Shown here one piece after another: positions 1 through 7,852 of a stretch of DNA of 64,000 nt. The notes under the pieces are model-generated. The model was not told the DNA's origin, ran no database searches, and saw only the letters and a list, made by a program, of their open reading frames with translations. The number at the start of each line of letters is the position of its first letter. Positions within the stretch are counted from its first letter, which is position 1. The position numbers and the translations under genes were made by a program. Origin of the DNA: Salinibacterium sp. ZJ450 (GTDB lineage Bacteria; Actinomycetota; Actinomycetes; Actinomycetales; Microbacteriaceae); NCBI RefSeq assembly GCF_011751885.2, contig NZ_CP061771.1, forward strand, positions 1,426,001 to 1,490,000, read 5' to 3'.

Positions 1-1
1 G

Positions 2-982
2 ATCTCGATCGTGCTCTCGATCGTGGCGATATTCTTGCTCCGCGGCACACCTGAATCCAAGGCGCCCGCCGCACCCGGCGGGGAACACAAACGCTTCGAC
101 TGGTCCGGGCTGATCTGTTTCATCATCGCCCTGGTGGCGCTGAACGTGTACATCTCACAGGGGCCCAGCATCGGCTGGCTGAGCATCACCGGCATCGTGT
201 TGCTCGTGCTATTCGTGGTCTTCGGCATCCTGTTCTTCCAGCTGGAGTCGACCAAGAGCAACTCGTTTGTGGATCTGAAGGTGTTCGGCAACCTGACCTT
301 CACCGGCGCGACGGTGTCCAACTTCCTGCTCAACGGTGCCGCGGGCACGCTCATCGTTGCCTTGGGACTCGTGCAGGTCGCCGCCGGGTTCTCTTCTCTG
401 CAGTCGGGTCTGTTGACGCTCGGCTACCTGATCGCAATCCTGTCCACCATCCGGGTTGGTGAGAAGCTGCTGCAACGGCTCGGGCCGCGCAAGCCGATGA
501 TCTGGGGCTGCCTGATCACCGGGTTCGGCATCCTGATGTGTTCGATGACGTTCGTGCTGGTCGAGCAGTACGTCATCCTGGCCTTCATCGGATTCACCCT
601 GTTCGGCATCGGCCTCGGGTTCTATGCCACCCCGTCCACCGACGCGGCGCTGGCCAACGTGCCGGCCGACCAGGCGGGCGCTGCTGCGGGTATCTACAAG
701 ATGGCGTCCTCGCTGGGAAACGCCATCGGTGTGGCGATCTCCGCGGCGCTGTACGTGGCAGCCCAGTCTGTGGACCCGGAGTTTGTTCAGAGCCTGGGGT
801 TGTTCGTCGGCAATCAGGAGAACCTGGGGCTGCGCTTCGGCGGGGCGGTGGGACTGCTGTTCAACCTGCTCATGGTGATGGTCGCCGTCATTTCCGTCAT
901 CCTCACCGTGCCTCGCCACCGGACCAAGGCCGAGGAAGAAGCCCATCCGGAGGTTCCGGCGCCGCCGCCCATCGGCAACTGA
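2..982 (+). CDS. MFS multidrug exporter, DHA2-like, 5'-truncated
   Basis: This is the C-terminal part of a major facilitator superfamily exporter in the inner membrane. The reading frame is open from base 2, so the true start lies outside the window; the GTG at 11 is only an internal codon. About eight hydrophobic segments are visible, with a loop GEKLLQRLGPRKPM that resembles the cytoplasmic loop between the two halves and a segment LFGIGLGFYATPSTDAAL typical of 14-helix DHA2 drug:H+ antiporters. The end carries a short charged, proline-rich tail. Substrate cannot be told from sequence. It converges on the next gene with 24 bases between the stops. Confidence 0.85.
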   Translation: MSIVLSIVAIFLLRGTPESKAPAAPGGEHKRFDWSGLICFIIALVALNVYISQGPSIGWLSITGIVLLVLFVVFGILFFQLESTKSNSFVDLKVFGNLTFTGATVSNFLLNGAAGTLIVALGLVQVAAGFSSLQSGLLTLGYLIAILSTIRVGEKLLQRLGPRKPMIWGCLITGFGILMCSMTFVLVEQYVILAFIGFTLFGIGLGFYATPSTDAALANVPADQAGAAAGIYKMASSLGNAIGVAISAALYVAAQSVDPEFVQSLGLFVGNQENLGLRFGGAVGLLFNLLMVMVAVISVILTVPRHRTKAEEEAHPEVPAPPPIGN

Positions 983-1006
983 GCGCACCTCCCGCTTCGC
1001 GCCGCC

Positions 1007-1366
1007 CTACGGGGTTCGGTCCACGATCCCGACGAAACGCGAACCGATGCCGTAGACCTCCTCGCGGGCGAGCCCGGCGGCGGGTTCAGGAAGCTCCAGC
1101 AGGTCGTGGTCATCGCAACTGAGGTAGGTGAACTCTGGCCACCACTTCTTCGGGCGGGCAGCTTCGGTGTATCCGCAGATGTCGCAGGTGAGCTGCACCC
1201 AGACCGGCTTGCCGGTGCGATTGGCGCGGGACTGCGCCAGCCAGGGCGGGGGATTCTTGTCGAGGTCCGCGATCTCGTCCTCGGTCATCCTGGTGGGAAG
1301 GCCATGACGGGTCGCCATCTCGAGCGGGATGTCGAGACGCAGTGCCGCGTCACGTCTGCTGATCAT
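1007..1366 (-). CDS. Small conserved hypothetical protein with a Cys pair
   Basis: I do not recognise a named family. The 119-residue product has a CDICG pair near residue 61 and a later LSCDDHD segment, which together could bind a metal in a zinc-ribbon-like fold. The N-terminus (ISRRDAALRLDIPLEMATRHGLP) looks like a short helix-turn-helix-like segment, and the rest is acidic and soluble. No Shine-Dalgarno sequence precedes the ATG. A TATCCT hexamer lies eight bases before it on the minus strand, so a leaderless transcript is possible. It follows the P450 gene on the same strand, separated by a strong dyad, so co-transcription is doubtful. Confidence 0.6.
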   Translation of the reverse strand: MISRRDAALRLDIPLEMATRHGLPTRMTEDEIADLDKNPPPWLAQSRANRTGKPVWVQLTCDICGYTEAARPKKWWPEFTYLSCDDHDLLELPEPAAGLAREEVYGIGSRFVGIVDRTP

Positions 1367-1369
1367 TCA

Positions 1370-1408
1370 GACAAGGATAGTCGCCCACCCGGGGCGACCA
1401 TCCCTGTC
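1370..1408 (-). terminator. Candidate terminator after the P450 gene
   Basis: A 17-bp imperfect dyad: arms 1370-1386 and 1392-1408 with two mismatches and a 5-nt loop. It starts ten bases after the P450 stop codon on the minus strand. There is no long T-run, as is usual in GC-rich actinobacteria. It also overlaps the likely -10 region of the next gene (TATCCT, 1379 to 1374), so it may act as an operator instead. Confidence 0.55.
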
Positions 1409-1418
1409 TCGAGAAGGG

Positions 1419-2597
1419 TCAGGCGGCCTCGAGCTCGATCACCGGAAGCTTGTCCAGGCCCTGGCTGGAGTTGTTGATCTTGCGCTCCGGCTGCCCGACG
1501 CTGAATAACCGCACCCGGCGCACCAGCGCGTCGATCACCGCGAACGCCTCCAGGCGGGCGAGGCCCTGCCCGGCGCAGGCGTGCACCCCGTAGCCGAATG
1601 ACAGGTGGTCGACCGGGTTGCGCTTGACCAGGAACGTATCCGGGTCCTCATAGTGGCGGGGGTCGCGGTTTCCCGACCCGAACAGCAGCGCCACGTGCGC
1701 GCCAGCCGGAATGACCGTTCCGTCGACCTCGATGTCCTCCTTGACGAGTCGCCCCTGCGCGATCATCAGTGCCTCGTACCGCACGACCTCGTTGAACGCC
1801 GACGAGATCAGCGACGGGTCATCCCGCACCAGCTGGTACTGATCGGGATGCGCCGCGAACTGCGCGATGGCGTTACCGATCGCGGCAACCGTCGTGTCCA
1901 TTCCGGCGGCAACATACTGGTGGATGATCTGCCCGCAGCTCTCCTTCGGGATGTCACCGCGTTCCCCGGCGTCGAAGATGGCGCGTCCCATGCTGCCCTC
2001 GGTCAGGTCCTTGCCCTGCAGGGTGCTGGCCCACTGGAACAGCTCCCCGGCTACGGGGAAGTTTTCGGCGGTTCGCTGGTTCATCGGGCCGAGCACGTTG
2101 AACGCCGCCTCACCCCAGCGCAGGATGTTGTCGCGGGCGTCGCCCTGCACCCCGATCAGGTCGGCCACGACCTGCCGCGGCAGTTCCCTGGCGAGGTCAT
2201 CGATCGCGTCGAACGATCCTCGTTCGACCAGGCTCGCCACCAGCGCGTCGGCCTTCTCGTCGATGCTGGCCTTCAGCCGGCGCAGCGCACGGGGGGAGAG
2301 GTTCTCGGTCAGCGCGGCTCGAAGTGCCGTGTGGGCCGGCGGGTCGGTCGCCAGCGAGGTTCCGGCGAGGGCTCCGTTCATCGCGTCGTTGAAGGCGACG
2401 GCGTTCGAGGAGAACACCGCCCAGTTTCCGAGGGCGTCGCGGAGCGGCTCGTATCGGGTCAGCGCCCAGAGCCCGTTCGTGTCGAGGCGAACCACGGATG
2501 CCTGCTCGCGAAGCTCGGCGAAGAAGGGATACGGGTTCAGTAGAACCTCGTCGGAGAACAGGTCAATATCGGACGCAGCCAACGTTTCCGTCGTCAT
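1419..2597 (-). CDS. Cytochrome P450
   Basis: Haem-thiolate monooxygenase, soluble, 392 residues, the normal length for a bacterial class I P450. Visible landmarks are the I-helix oxygen-activation motif AGMDTT at 231-236, the K-helix ExxR (E270, R273) and the haem loop FGYGVHACAG with ligand Cys341. The chosen ATG has GAGGTG seven bases upstream; a longer frame upstream is low-complexity and not P450-like. The neighbouring divergent ferredoxin and FAD reductase (4316-5685) are the obvious electron donors. A LysR gene ends 142 bases upstream. Its 5' leader contains an 11-bp perfect hairpin. Substrate is unknown; bacterial families of this size act on terpenes, fatty acids or aromatics. Confidence 0.95.
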   Translation of the reverse strand: MTTETLAASDIDLFSDEVLLNPYPFFAELREQASVVRLDTNGLWALTRYEPLRDALGNWAVFSSNAVAFNDAMNGALAGTSLATDPPAHTALRAALTENLSPRALRRLKASIDEKADALVASLVERGSFDAIDDLARELPRQVVADLIGVQGDARDNILRWGEAAFNVLGPMNQRTAENFPVAGELFQWASTLQGKDLTEGSMGRAIFDAGERGDIPKESCGQIIHQYVAAGMDTTVAAIGNAIAQFAAHPDQYQLVRDDPSLISSAFNEVVRYEALMIAQGRLVKEDIEVDGTVIPAGAHVALLFGSGNRDPRHYEDPDTFLVKRNPVDHLSFGYGVHACAGQGLARLEAFAVIDALVRRVRLFSVGQPERKINNSSQGLDKLPVIELEAA

Positions 2598-2619
2598 CGG
2601 GCACCTCACGGCTCGGGGT

Positions 2620-2651
2620 TCGCGACGGCGGGACGGCCCGCGCCGTCGCGA
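2620..2651 (-). promoter_or_regulatory. Perfect hairpin in the P450 5' leader
   Basis: TCGCGACGGCG (2620-2630) and CGCCGTCGCGA (2641-2651) form a perfect 11-bp inverted repeat around a 10-nt spacer, 22 bases before the P450 ATG on the transcribed strand. It is either an operator or an mRNA hairpin just upstream of the ribosome-binding site. The HtaA gene has a similar structure in the same position. Confidence 0.6.
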
Positions 2652-2739
2652 GTGGTTATCGAGCCTCAGTAAACGGGATCGAACATCTATGGCGCAAGTG
2701 AATCCTGAGCATGGGGAGTATGCACTGCATGAATAACCG

Positions 2740-3672
2740 TTAGCGGATCTGAAGAGATACCGCGGTTTCCACCAGGATGTCGCGCATCCAGCTTCGGAAA
2801 TCATCGTCAGCGAGCCAGGGATTCCAGACCATGTCGACGCCCAGCTCCGGCAGCGGGAAGGGAAACTCCTCGACCCGCAGATCGAGGTAGCTGCTGAACG
2901 CGGCGGCGATCCGGTACCGGTGCACGGCAACTCCGCCTGCATGCGCGACCAGGTGCGGGACCATGAGGTTGTCGGTGATGCGGTCGCGCACCCCGTACTG
3001 AACGCCCTGCTCATCGAGCACCTCATACGGGCGGATGCGGTGGGGCGACGAATCGAACGCGACGTGCGGCAGCGTCGTCAACAATTCAAGGCCGCTGGCC
3101 CCTTCTGGCGCGCTGGAATGGGCAAGGACCACCCAGCGGTCGTCATACAGGCGTTCTCGGGCAAGCTGCGTGGGGAACTTCTGAGAGAGCAGCACCACGT
3201 CGACACCGTCGTCGGTGAACACGGTGGGCGAGGTCATGTTCGTGGTTTTCAGTCGAAGCTCCGTGTTCGGCGCCCGCTCGGCAATAAGGCGCGCAAGCGC
3301 GCTCCCGATGACGAACGAGGTACTGGTGGTGCACGCGACGGTGATCACCCGGCGGTCGACGGCAGGGTCGAATGACGAGGACGTGACAATGCGCGCGGTC
3401 TGCTGAAGCGCCTGACGGAGCGGCGCGATGAGTTCCGACGCGCGGGGAGTCAGCACCATCGTGGCTCCCTGCCGCACGATGAGCTCGTCACCGAGCAGCG
3501 TGCGCATCCGGCGTAGGGCGTGGCTCATGGCCGGCTGCGACAGACCGACTTTCGCGGCGGCCTGTGTCACCGACCGCTCTTCGAGAAGCGCCATCAGGGG
3601 GACCAGCAGGTTGAGATTGACCGAGGCCAGTCGGGCAAGCTCCGCGTCCGTCGCGGATGCGCCGCTATTCAT
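2740..3672 (-). CDS. LysR-family transcriptional regulator
   Basis: A 310-residue LysR-type regulator. An N-terminal winged helix-turn-helix (about residues 18-77, with LLEERSVTQAAAKVGLSQPAMSHALRRMRTLLGDELIVR) is followed by a type 2 periplasmic-binding-like effector domain to the C-terminus. I chose the ATG at 3672, which gives the usual spacing before the HTH; upstream frame is not conserved-looking. Its start overlaps the end of the HtaA gene by 8 bases, so the two are translationally coupled. Position between the P450 and the ferredoxin genes makes it the likely controller of the whole cluster. The shared CGGTTAT motifs in the three promoters are candidate binding sites. Confidence 0.93.
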   Translation of the reverse strand: MNSGASATDAELARLASVNLNLLVPLMALLEERSVTQAAAKVGLSQPAMSHALRRMRTLLGDELIVRQGATMVLTPRASELIAPLRQALQQTARIVTSSSFDPAVDRRVITVACTTSTSFVIGSALARLIAERAPNTELRLKTTNMTSPTVFTDDGVDVVLLSQKFPTQLARERLYDDRWVVLAHSSAPEGASGLELLTTLPHVAFDSSPHRIRPYEVLDEQGVQYGVRDRITDNLMVPHLVAHAGGVAVHRYRIAAAFSSYLDLRVEEFPFPLPELGVDMVWNPWLADDDFRSWMRDILVETAVSLQIR

Positions 3673-4147
3673 CACTCGCCGGGAAGGTGATGCGAAGACG
3701 GCTGAGTGGCTCGCCGACGCGGTACTGACCGCCCAGCAGCAATTGGCCGTGGCCGGTGAGCGACGCCGCCGCGTCGATATGTCCTGGAGCATCGGTCGCG
3801 CTCGCCGAATCCAGCTCCAGGCTGGCGAACGGAAGCATCGTGCCGGGGTTGCGACCCCCGCGCTCCCGCACCAGCAGCGTGCCGCTCTGGCCGGTCAGCT
3901 CGATGCGGGGATCCCGCAGCTCCACGTCGAGCATGCCCCAGTGACCGGTGAGCTTGACGGTGCCGACGAATTGCAGGATGCCGGTGAGGTTGCTGGCGTC
4001 GAAATCAGAGGCTGCCTCGTCCACGGGAAACAAGAAGCCAGCCTCGTCGCGGGATGCGGGAGCGAGTGCTTCGACCACCCCATCGTCGAGAGCCTCGATG
4101 TAGGCCAGCAGGGTGTCCTTGATGGACCATGTCAGTTGTGGCGTCAT
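3665..4147 (-). CDS. Single HtaA-domain protein, no signal peptide
   Basis: A 160-residue protein that matches one HtaA (PF04213) haem-binding domain over its full length: LTWSIKDTLLAYIEAL at 5-20 with Tyr16 at the place of the known haem-ligand tyrosine, then FVGTVKLTGHWGMLDVELRDP at 60-80. HtaA proteins of Corynebacterium are secreted or membrane-anchored haem receptors, whereas this copy has no signal peptide, anchor or second domain. The ATG at 4147 begins the domain. It is co-transcribed with the LysR gene and sits beside a P450. A role in cytosolic haem buffering or haem supply to the P450 is my inference; a non-haem ligand is also possible. Confidence 0.75.
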   Translation of the reverse strand: MTPQLTWSIKDTLLAYIEALDDGVVEALAPASRDEAGFLFPVDEAASDFDASNLTGILQFVGTVKLTGHWGMLDVELRDPRIELTGQSGTLLVRERGGRNPGTMLPFASLELDSASATDAPGHIDAAASLTGHGQLLLGGQYRVGEPLSRLRITFPASDE

Positions 4148-4167
4148 TGCCGCTCCGCAGTTCTCAG

Positions 4168-4188
4168 GGCGGCCGTGGACCGGCCGCC
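4168..4188 (-). promoter_or_regulatory. Hairpin in the HtaA-gene 5' leader
   Basis: GGCGGCC (4168-4174) and GGCCGCC (4182-4188) form a 7-bp GC-only stem with a 7-nt spacer, 20 bases before the ATG at 4147. Placement matches that of the hairpin before the P450 gene. Confidence 0.45.
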
Positions 4189-4217
4189 AATGTCGATTCA
4201 TCTCGTGCATGCACAGG

Positions 4218-4268
4218 ATAACCGAGATTCATTTGACGAAGGTTATGGCCTCGATCAAACTCGGTTAT
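4218..4268. promoter_or_regulatory. Divergent promoter with 9-bp inverted repeat
   Basis: ATAACCGAG (4218-4226) and CTCGGTTAT (4260-4268) are perfect inverted copies with 33 bases between, in the region between the HtaA and ferredoxin genes. Read toward each gene, both give CTCGGTTAT followed by a possible -10 (TATCCT for the HtaA gene, TATAGC for ferredoxin). A third copy, CGGTTAT, lies at 2733-2739 facing the P450 gene. Either a shared LysR operator half-site or a common extended -10. Confidence 0.5.
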
Positions 4269-4315
4269 AGCCAGGGTGGCGCCGTAGCCACTCCAGAACT
4301 CGGCGGAGGCACACC

Positions 4316-4507
4316 ATGAACCACATCATCCTCGATCGACCACGCTGCGAGGGCCACGGCCTGTGCGAAGAGGCCGCGCCCAAACTGATGCACTTGGACG
4401 ATGACGGCGAACTGATTCTGGATGTCGCGACCATTGACGACGCTGACCTCGCTGCCGCACAGGCCGCCGTGCGGATCTGCCCGGTCGCCGCACTCCGGCT
4501 CGCCTGA
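4316..4507 (+). CDS. P450-type ferredoxin
   Basis: A 63-residue cytosolic iron-sulphur electron carrier. Cluster ligands follow the CxxHxxC...CP pattern: Cys11, His14, Cys17 and Cys55-Pro56. Replacement of one cysteine by His marks the small one-cluster [3Fe-4S] or variant [4Fe-4S] ferredoxins that feed actinobacterial P450s. The stop codon is two bases before the reductase ATG, so the pair is co-translated. It should pass electrons from the reductase at 4510 to the P450 at 1419. Confidence 0.93.
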   Translation: MNHIILDRPRCEGHGLCEEAAPKLMHLDDDGELILDVATIDDADLAAAQAAVRICPVAALRLA

Positions 4508-4509
4508 CC

Positions 4510-5685
4510 ATGTCTGAGCTGCGTCGTGTGGTCGTCGTCGGCAACGGCATTGCCGGTCTCACAGCGGCCGACTCGTTGCGGGCCGCCGGCTTCGACGGCG
4601 AACTCACCATCGTCGGTGACGAGCATCATGCTCCGTATAGCCGGCCCGCCCTGTCGAAGGCCGCGCTTCTGGACGCCGACGACATGACGTCGCACCGGTT
4701 ACCGGACCCGACTCACCAGGCGACCGAACTGCTGGGCGTGAGCGCCACGGGGCTCGATGCCTCCCGCAAGCTGGTGCTCCTGAACGATGGTTCCGATGTG
4801 CCGTACGACGCCCTCGTCATCGCCACAGGCTCGCGCGCTCGCCGCCTGGCCGACACGGGTCGGACCGCGGGCGGGGTGGAAGAGTTGACGCTGCGCACCC
4901 TCGAAGACGCGCTCACCCTGCGGCGCCGGCTTGCCGGAAAGCCGTCGGTCGTGGTGCTCGGCGGCGGTGCCCTCGGCATGGAGATCGCTTCCGGATGCCT
5001 CGCCGCGGGTTGCCCGGTCACCCTCGTCTCCCGCGATCGGCCCCTCGTCACCCAGCTCGGCGGTCACCTCTCCGAGGTCTTCGTCGCCGCAGCCGAAGCG
5101 GCAGGACTGAGAGTGGCGTCGTCGCACGCGGTCGAACTGCGTGACGCCGACGGGCACCCGCTGGTCGTGCTCGGTGACGGCTCGGTCATCGCGGCCGAAC
5201 TCGTAATCAGCGCGGTCGGCGACGCCCCGAACATCGAGTGGCTGTCGACGAGCGGTCTGCTGACGGACGGAACCCTCGAGGTGGACACCCGAGGGCGAGT
5301 GCGACCCGACATCTTCGCCGCCGGCGATGTCGCCGCGTTCCCGACCAGACGCGGCATCCGTCGTATTCCGCTCTGGACCAGCGCCATCGAGCAGAGCAAG
5401 GCCGTCGCGCACACGCTGATTCGAGGCGAGGAGGCCCCCGAGCTCGATCTTCAGCCGTACTTCTGGACCGAGCAGTTCGGACTCAGCCTGAAGGCCAGCG
5501 GATACCTGCCCCTGACCGGGCAGCCCGAACTCATCGAGGGCGATGCTCACGGCAACCCGGCGCTGATGCGCTGGTCGCACGACGACGGGTCAGGAACCGC
5601 GGTCGCGATCAACTACCGGATCCCGATACCCAAGCTGCGCCGCCTCGCCAACCCCGAACCCGTGGCTGTGTCGCCTGCCGCCTAG
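4510..5685 (+). CDS. NAD(P)H-dependent ferredoxin reductase (FAD)
   Basis: A 391-residue flavoprotein of the pyridine nucleotide-disulphide oxidoreductase class that reduces P450 ferredoxins. It has the FAD-binding VVGNGIAGLTAA at 9-20, the NAD(P)H-binding VLGGGALGMEIA at 149-160 and the second FAD motif DIFAAGDVAAFP. No redox-active CxxxxC pair is present, as expected for putidaredoxin-reductase-type enzymes rather than disulphide reductases. Start is fixed by the 2-base spacing from the ferredoxin gene. With the ferredoxin and P450 it completes a class I three-component monooxygenase system. Confidence 0.93.
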   Translation: MSELRRVVVVGNGIAGLTAADSLRAAGFDGELTIVGDEHHAPYSRPALSKAALLDADDMTSHRLPDPTHQATELLGVSATGLDASRKLVLLNDGSDVPYDALVIATGSRARRLADTGRTAGGVEELTLRTLEDALTLRRRLAGKPSVVVLGGGALGMEIASGCLAAGCPVTLVSRDRPLVTQLGGHLSEVFVAAAEAAGLRVASSHAVELRDADGHPLVVLGDGSVIAAELVISAVGDAPNIEWLSTSGLLTDGTLEVDTRGRVRPDIFAAGDVAAFPTRRGIRRIPLWTSAIEQSKAVAHTLIRGEEAPELDLQPYFWTEQFGLSLKASGYLPLTGQPELIEGDAHGNPALMRWSHDDGSGTAVAINYRIPIPKLRRLANPEPVAVSPAA

Positions 5686-5726
5686 CCATCCACCCCGATC
5701 GGGTCGATGATTGCTGATGTGACGAG

Positions 5727-7013
5727 ATGCCGCGTGCCGATCGGTCCCGGGCGATGAACCCGGCGGCGCGGCGCGTGCAGCGCATCTACCTGATCCTTCT
5801 GCTCGGCAACACGCTCGCGGCATCCTTCATCTGGGGCATCAACACCCTGTTCCTGCTCGACGCGGGACTGTCGAATTTCGAGGCGTTCGCCGCGAACGCC
5901 TTCTTCACCGTGGGCATGGTGATCTTCGAGATCCCGACCGGGGTTGTCGCCGACACGGTGGGGCGGAAGGCGTCGTACCTGCTCGGCACGATCACCCTGT
6001 CGGTCACCACGGCGCTGTACTGGATGCTGTGGGTCTGGCATGCCCCGTTCGGCTGGTGGGCGCTGGTGTCCGTGCTGCTCGGCCTCGGCTTCACCTTCTT
6101 CTCCGGCGCGGTGGAGGCCTGGCTCGTCGACGCGCTCACCTTTACCGGGTACACCGGCGATCTGGAGGCCGTGTTCGGCCGCGGGCTGGTGGTCACCGGC
6201 ATCGCCATGTTCGCCGGCTCGGTACTGGGCGGTGTGATCGCCCAGGCGACGAACCTGGGCGTTCCGTTCCTGGTTCGCGCCGGCGTGCTCATCGTCATGT
6301 TCGTGTTCGCGTTCGTCGTGATGAAGGACCTGGGCTTCACCCCGGATCGCTCGACCGGACCGCTGACCGCCACCCGCACCGTGCTGACCCAGTCCGTCGA
6401 GCACGGGCTGAAGCGCCGCTCGGTGCGCTACGTGATTCTCGCCGCGCCGTTCGCGTCCGGGGTGGGAATCTACGCGTTCTACGCCCTGCAGCCCTACCTG
6501 CTCGAGCTGTACGGCGACCCATCCGCCTATTCCATCGCCGGTCTGGCCGCCGCCATCCTGTCCCTGGCGCAGGTTGCCGGCGGTGTGCTGGCGGCCCGGA
6601 TTCGCGGCCTGTTCGCCAGGCGCACGACCACGGTGATCGTCGCGTCGCTCACCAGCGTCGCCACGCTCGTGCTACTCGGAATCAACAGCGTGTTCTGGCT
6701 CGCGCTCGTCTTGCTGGTGGTGTGGGGCTTCGTCTTCGCCGTTGCCGAGCCGGTGCGGAAGGCCTACCTCAACGACATGATCCCCTCCAAGCAGCGCGCG
6801 ACCGTGTTGTCGTTCGACTCGCTGTTCGGCAGCCTCGGCGGCGTGTTCATTCAACCGGCGCTGGGCCGCGCCGCAGACATCGGCGGTTACGGCGCATCCC
6901 TGGTGATCGGCGGCATCGTCGAGCTCATCGGTGTCCCGTTGCTCTTCGCCAGCCGGCGCCAGCATGACAAGGCAGACACGGCGCAAGCCCGCCAAACGCC
7001 GTCGCCGCACTGA
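5727..7013 (+). CDS. MFS transporter
   Basis: A 428-residue, 12-helix major facilitator protein. Motif A is visible after helix 2 as EIPTGVVADTVGRKASYLLG, and the second half repeats the fold. The C-terminus is short and cytosolic. Two starts are possible: ATG at 5727 and ATG at 5754; the first is kept. The gene follows the ferredoxin reductase by 41 bases and could export or import the P450 substrate or product, but it may equally be an unrelated drug exporter. It converges with the small gene at 7067. Confidence 0.88.
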   Translation: MPRADRSRAMNPAARRVQRIYLILLLGNTLAASFIWGINTLFLLDAGLSNFEAFAANAFFTVGMVIFEIPTGVVADTVGRKASYLLGTITLSVTTALYWMLWVWHAPFGWWALVSVLLGLGFTFFSGAVEAWLVDALTFTGYTGDLEAVFGRGLVVTGIAMFAGSVLGGVIAQATNLGVPFLVRAGVLIVMFVFAFVVMKDLGFTPDRSTGPLTATRTVLTQSVEHGLKRRSVRYVILAAPFASGVGIYAFYALQPYLLELYGDPSAYSIAGLAAAILSLAQVAGGVLAARIRGLFARRTTTVIVASLTSVATLVLLGINSVFWLALVLLVVWGFVFAVAEPVRKAYLNDMIPSKQRATVLSFDSLFGSLGGVFIQPALGRAADIGGYGASLVIGGIVELIGVPLLFASRRQHDKADTAQARQTPSPH

Positions 7014-7066
7014 ACCTCGGCCGACGACATCCGGAGCCTCGACCGCACTGCGCTCGATCGGTGTGC

Positions 7067-7285
7067 TCAGCGGCGGCGACCCCAGATGAACCAGGCGATC
7101 GGGCCCACGAAGTTGATCCCGATGATCGCCGCCCACAGGGCCTTCGGCCCGTTCACGCGTTCCGCCGGACGCTTGGCGAGGTCAATCCACGCCGTGGCTG
7201 CGAGCGCCAGTTGAATCGAGCCGGTCACGAGCACGCCGGTTTGCTGGGACGGGCTCATCTCGTTCCATGTCATCTTTTTCGTCAT
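7067..7285 (-). CDS. Small membrane protein, PLDc_N-like
   Basis: A 72-residue protein starting MTKKMTWNEMSPSQQ. Two hydrophobic segments are separated by a basic loop, and the end ALWAAIIGINFVGPIAWFIWGRRR matches the phospholipase-D nuclease N-terminal (PLDc_N) signature of two-helix envelope proteins found alone in many actinobacteria. Earlier start codons in frame add only low-complexity sequence. Function unknown. Confidence 0.7.
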   Translation of the reverse strand: MTKKMTWNEMSPSQQTGVLVTGSIQLALAATAWIDLAKRPAERVNGPKALWAAIIGINFVGPIAWFIWGRRR

Positions 7286-7367
7286 GCGCCCATTGTGCGC
7301 GCAGACGCGTCCGCGCGGAACCGCCGGCGCTGAACCGCCAGCAACACCCAAAACGCGGACGGCAGCG

Positions 7368-7778
7368 TTACGACGACTCTGTGTCTGGAACGGTGTCGGC
7401 GTGCCGGTGGACTACCTTCCACTCGCCGTCCTCGCGGCGGTACACCTGTGTGGCGCGAAGCGTGTACGCGCGCGGTTCGTGGTTGACCGACGCCTGCGTG
7501 TGCTCATATCCGACGGTGTACGCCATGTCCCCGATCACGTCAGCGGCCACTAGCTCGAACGTGTACGACGTGCAGTCAGAGAAACTGGCTTCCAAATCGG
7601 CGAAGAGCGCTTTCACCTCACTCTGACCAGTCGCCGACTTCCACGCGCCCAGAACTGTGACGGGATCGCGGCGAGACCAGATCGCGCGCCGGGGTGCCGC
7701 ATCGCCGTTGTGTATGGCGATTTCGGCATCCCTGAGATGGGTATTAACCCACTGAACAAAATCATCACGGTCACTCAC
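7368..7778 (-). CDS. SnoaL/NTF2-like domain protein
   Basis: A 136-residue soluble protein with the layout of the nuclear transport factor 2-like superfamily (DUF4440/SnoaL_3): N-terminal helix, a central VTVLGAWKSATGQSEVKALFADLEASF stretch and a C-terminal beta sheet ending in the usual RREDGEWKVVHRHAD. Family members are small ligand-binding or isomerase-type enzymes; the exact role cannot be assigned. An upstream GGAGGTGCAG provides a Shine-Dalgarno sequence for the ATG at 7778. Confidence 0.8.
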   Translation of the reverse strand: MSDRDDFVQWVNTHLRDAEIAIHNGDAAPRRAIWSRRDPVTVLGAWKSATGQSEVKALFADLEASFSDCTSYTFELVAADVIGDMAYTVGYEHTQASVNHEPRAYTLRATQVYRREDGEWKVVHRHADTVPDTESS

Positions 7779-7810
7779 GCTGCACCTCCACGGTTGTTGG
7801 TGAGATATGG

Positions 7811-7852
7811 CTCAGCTCAGCACGCTCAGGTCAGCACGCTCAAGTCAGCGCT
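7811..7852. repeat. Three 14-bp tandem units at the 3' end of the SixA-like gene
   Basis: Units at 7811-7824, 7825-7838 and 7839-7852 follow CTCARSTCAGCACG. The third unit contains the stop codon of the phosphatase gene (7840-7842). One of several short tandem arrays that touch gene 3' ends in this window. Confidence 0.6.

Noticed and set aside
2598-3026. N-terminal extension of the P450 frame
   Set aside because: The extension is Ser/Arg-rich, overlaps the LysR gene and bypasses a good ribosome site at the chosen ATG.
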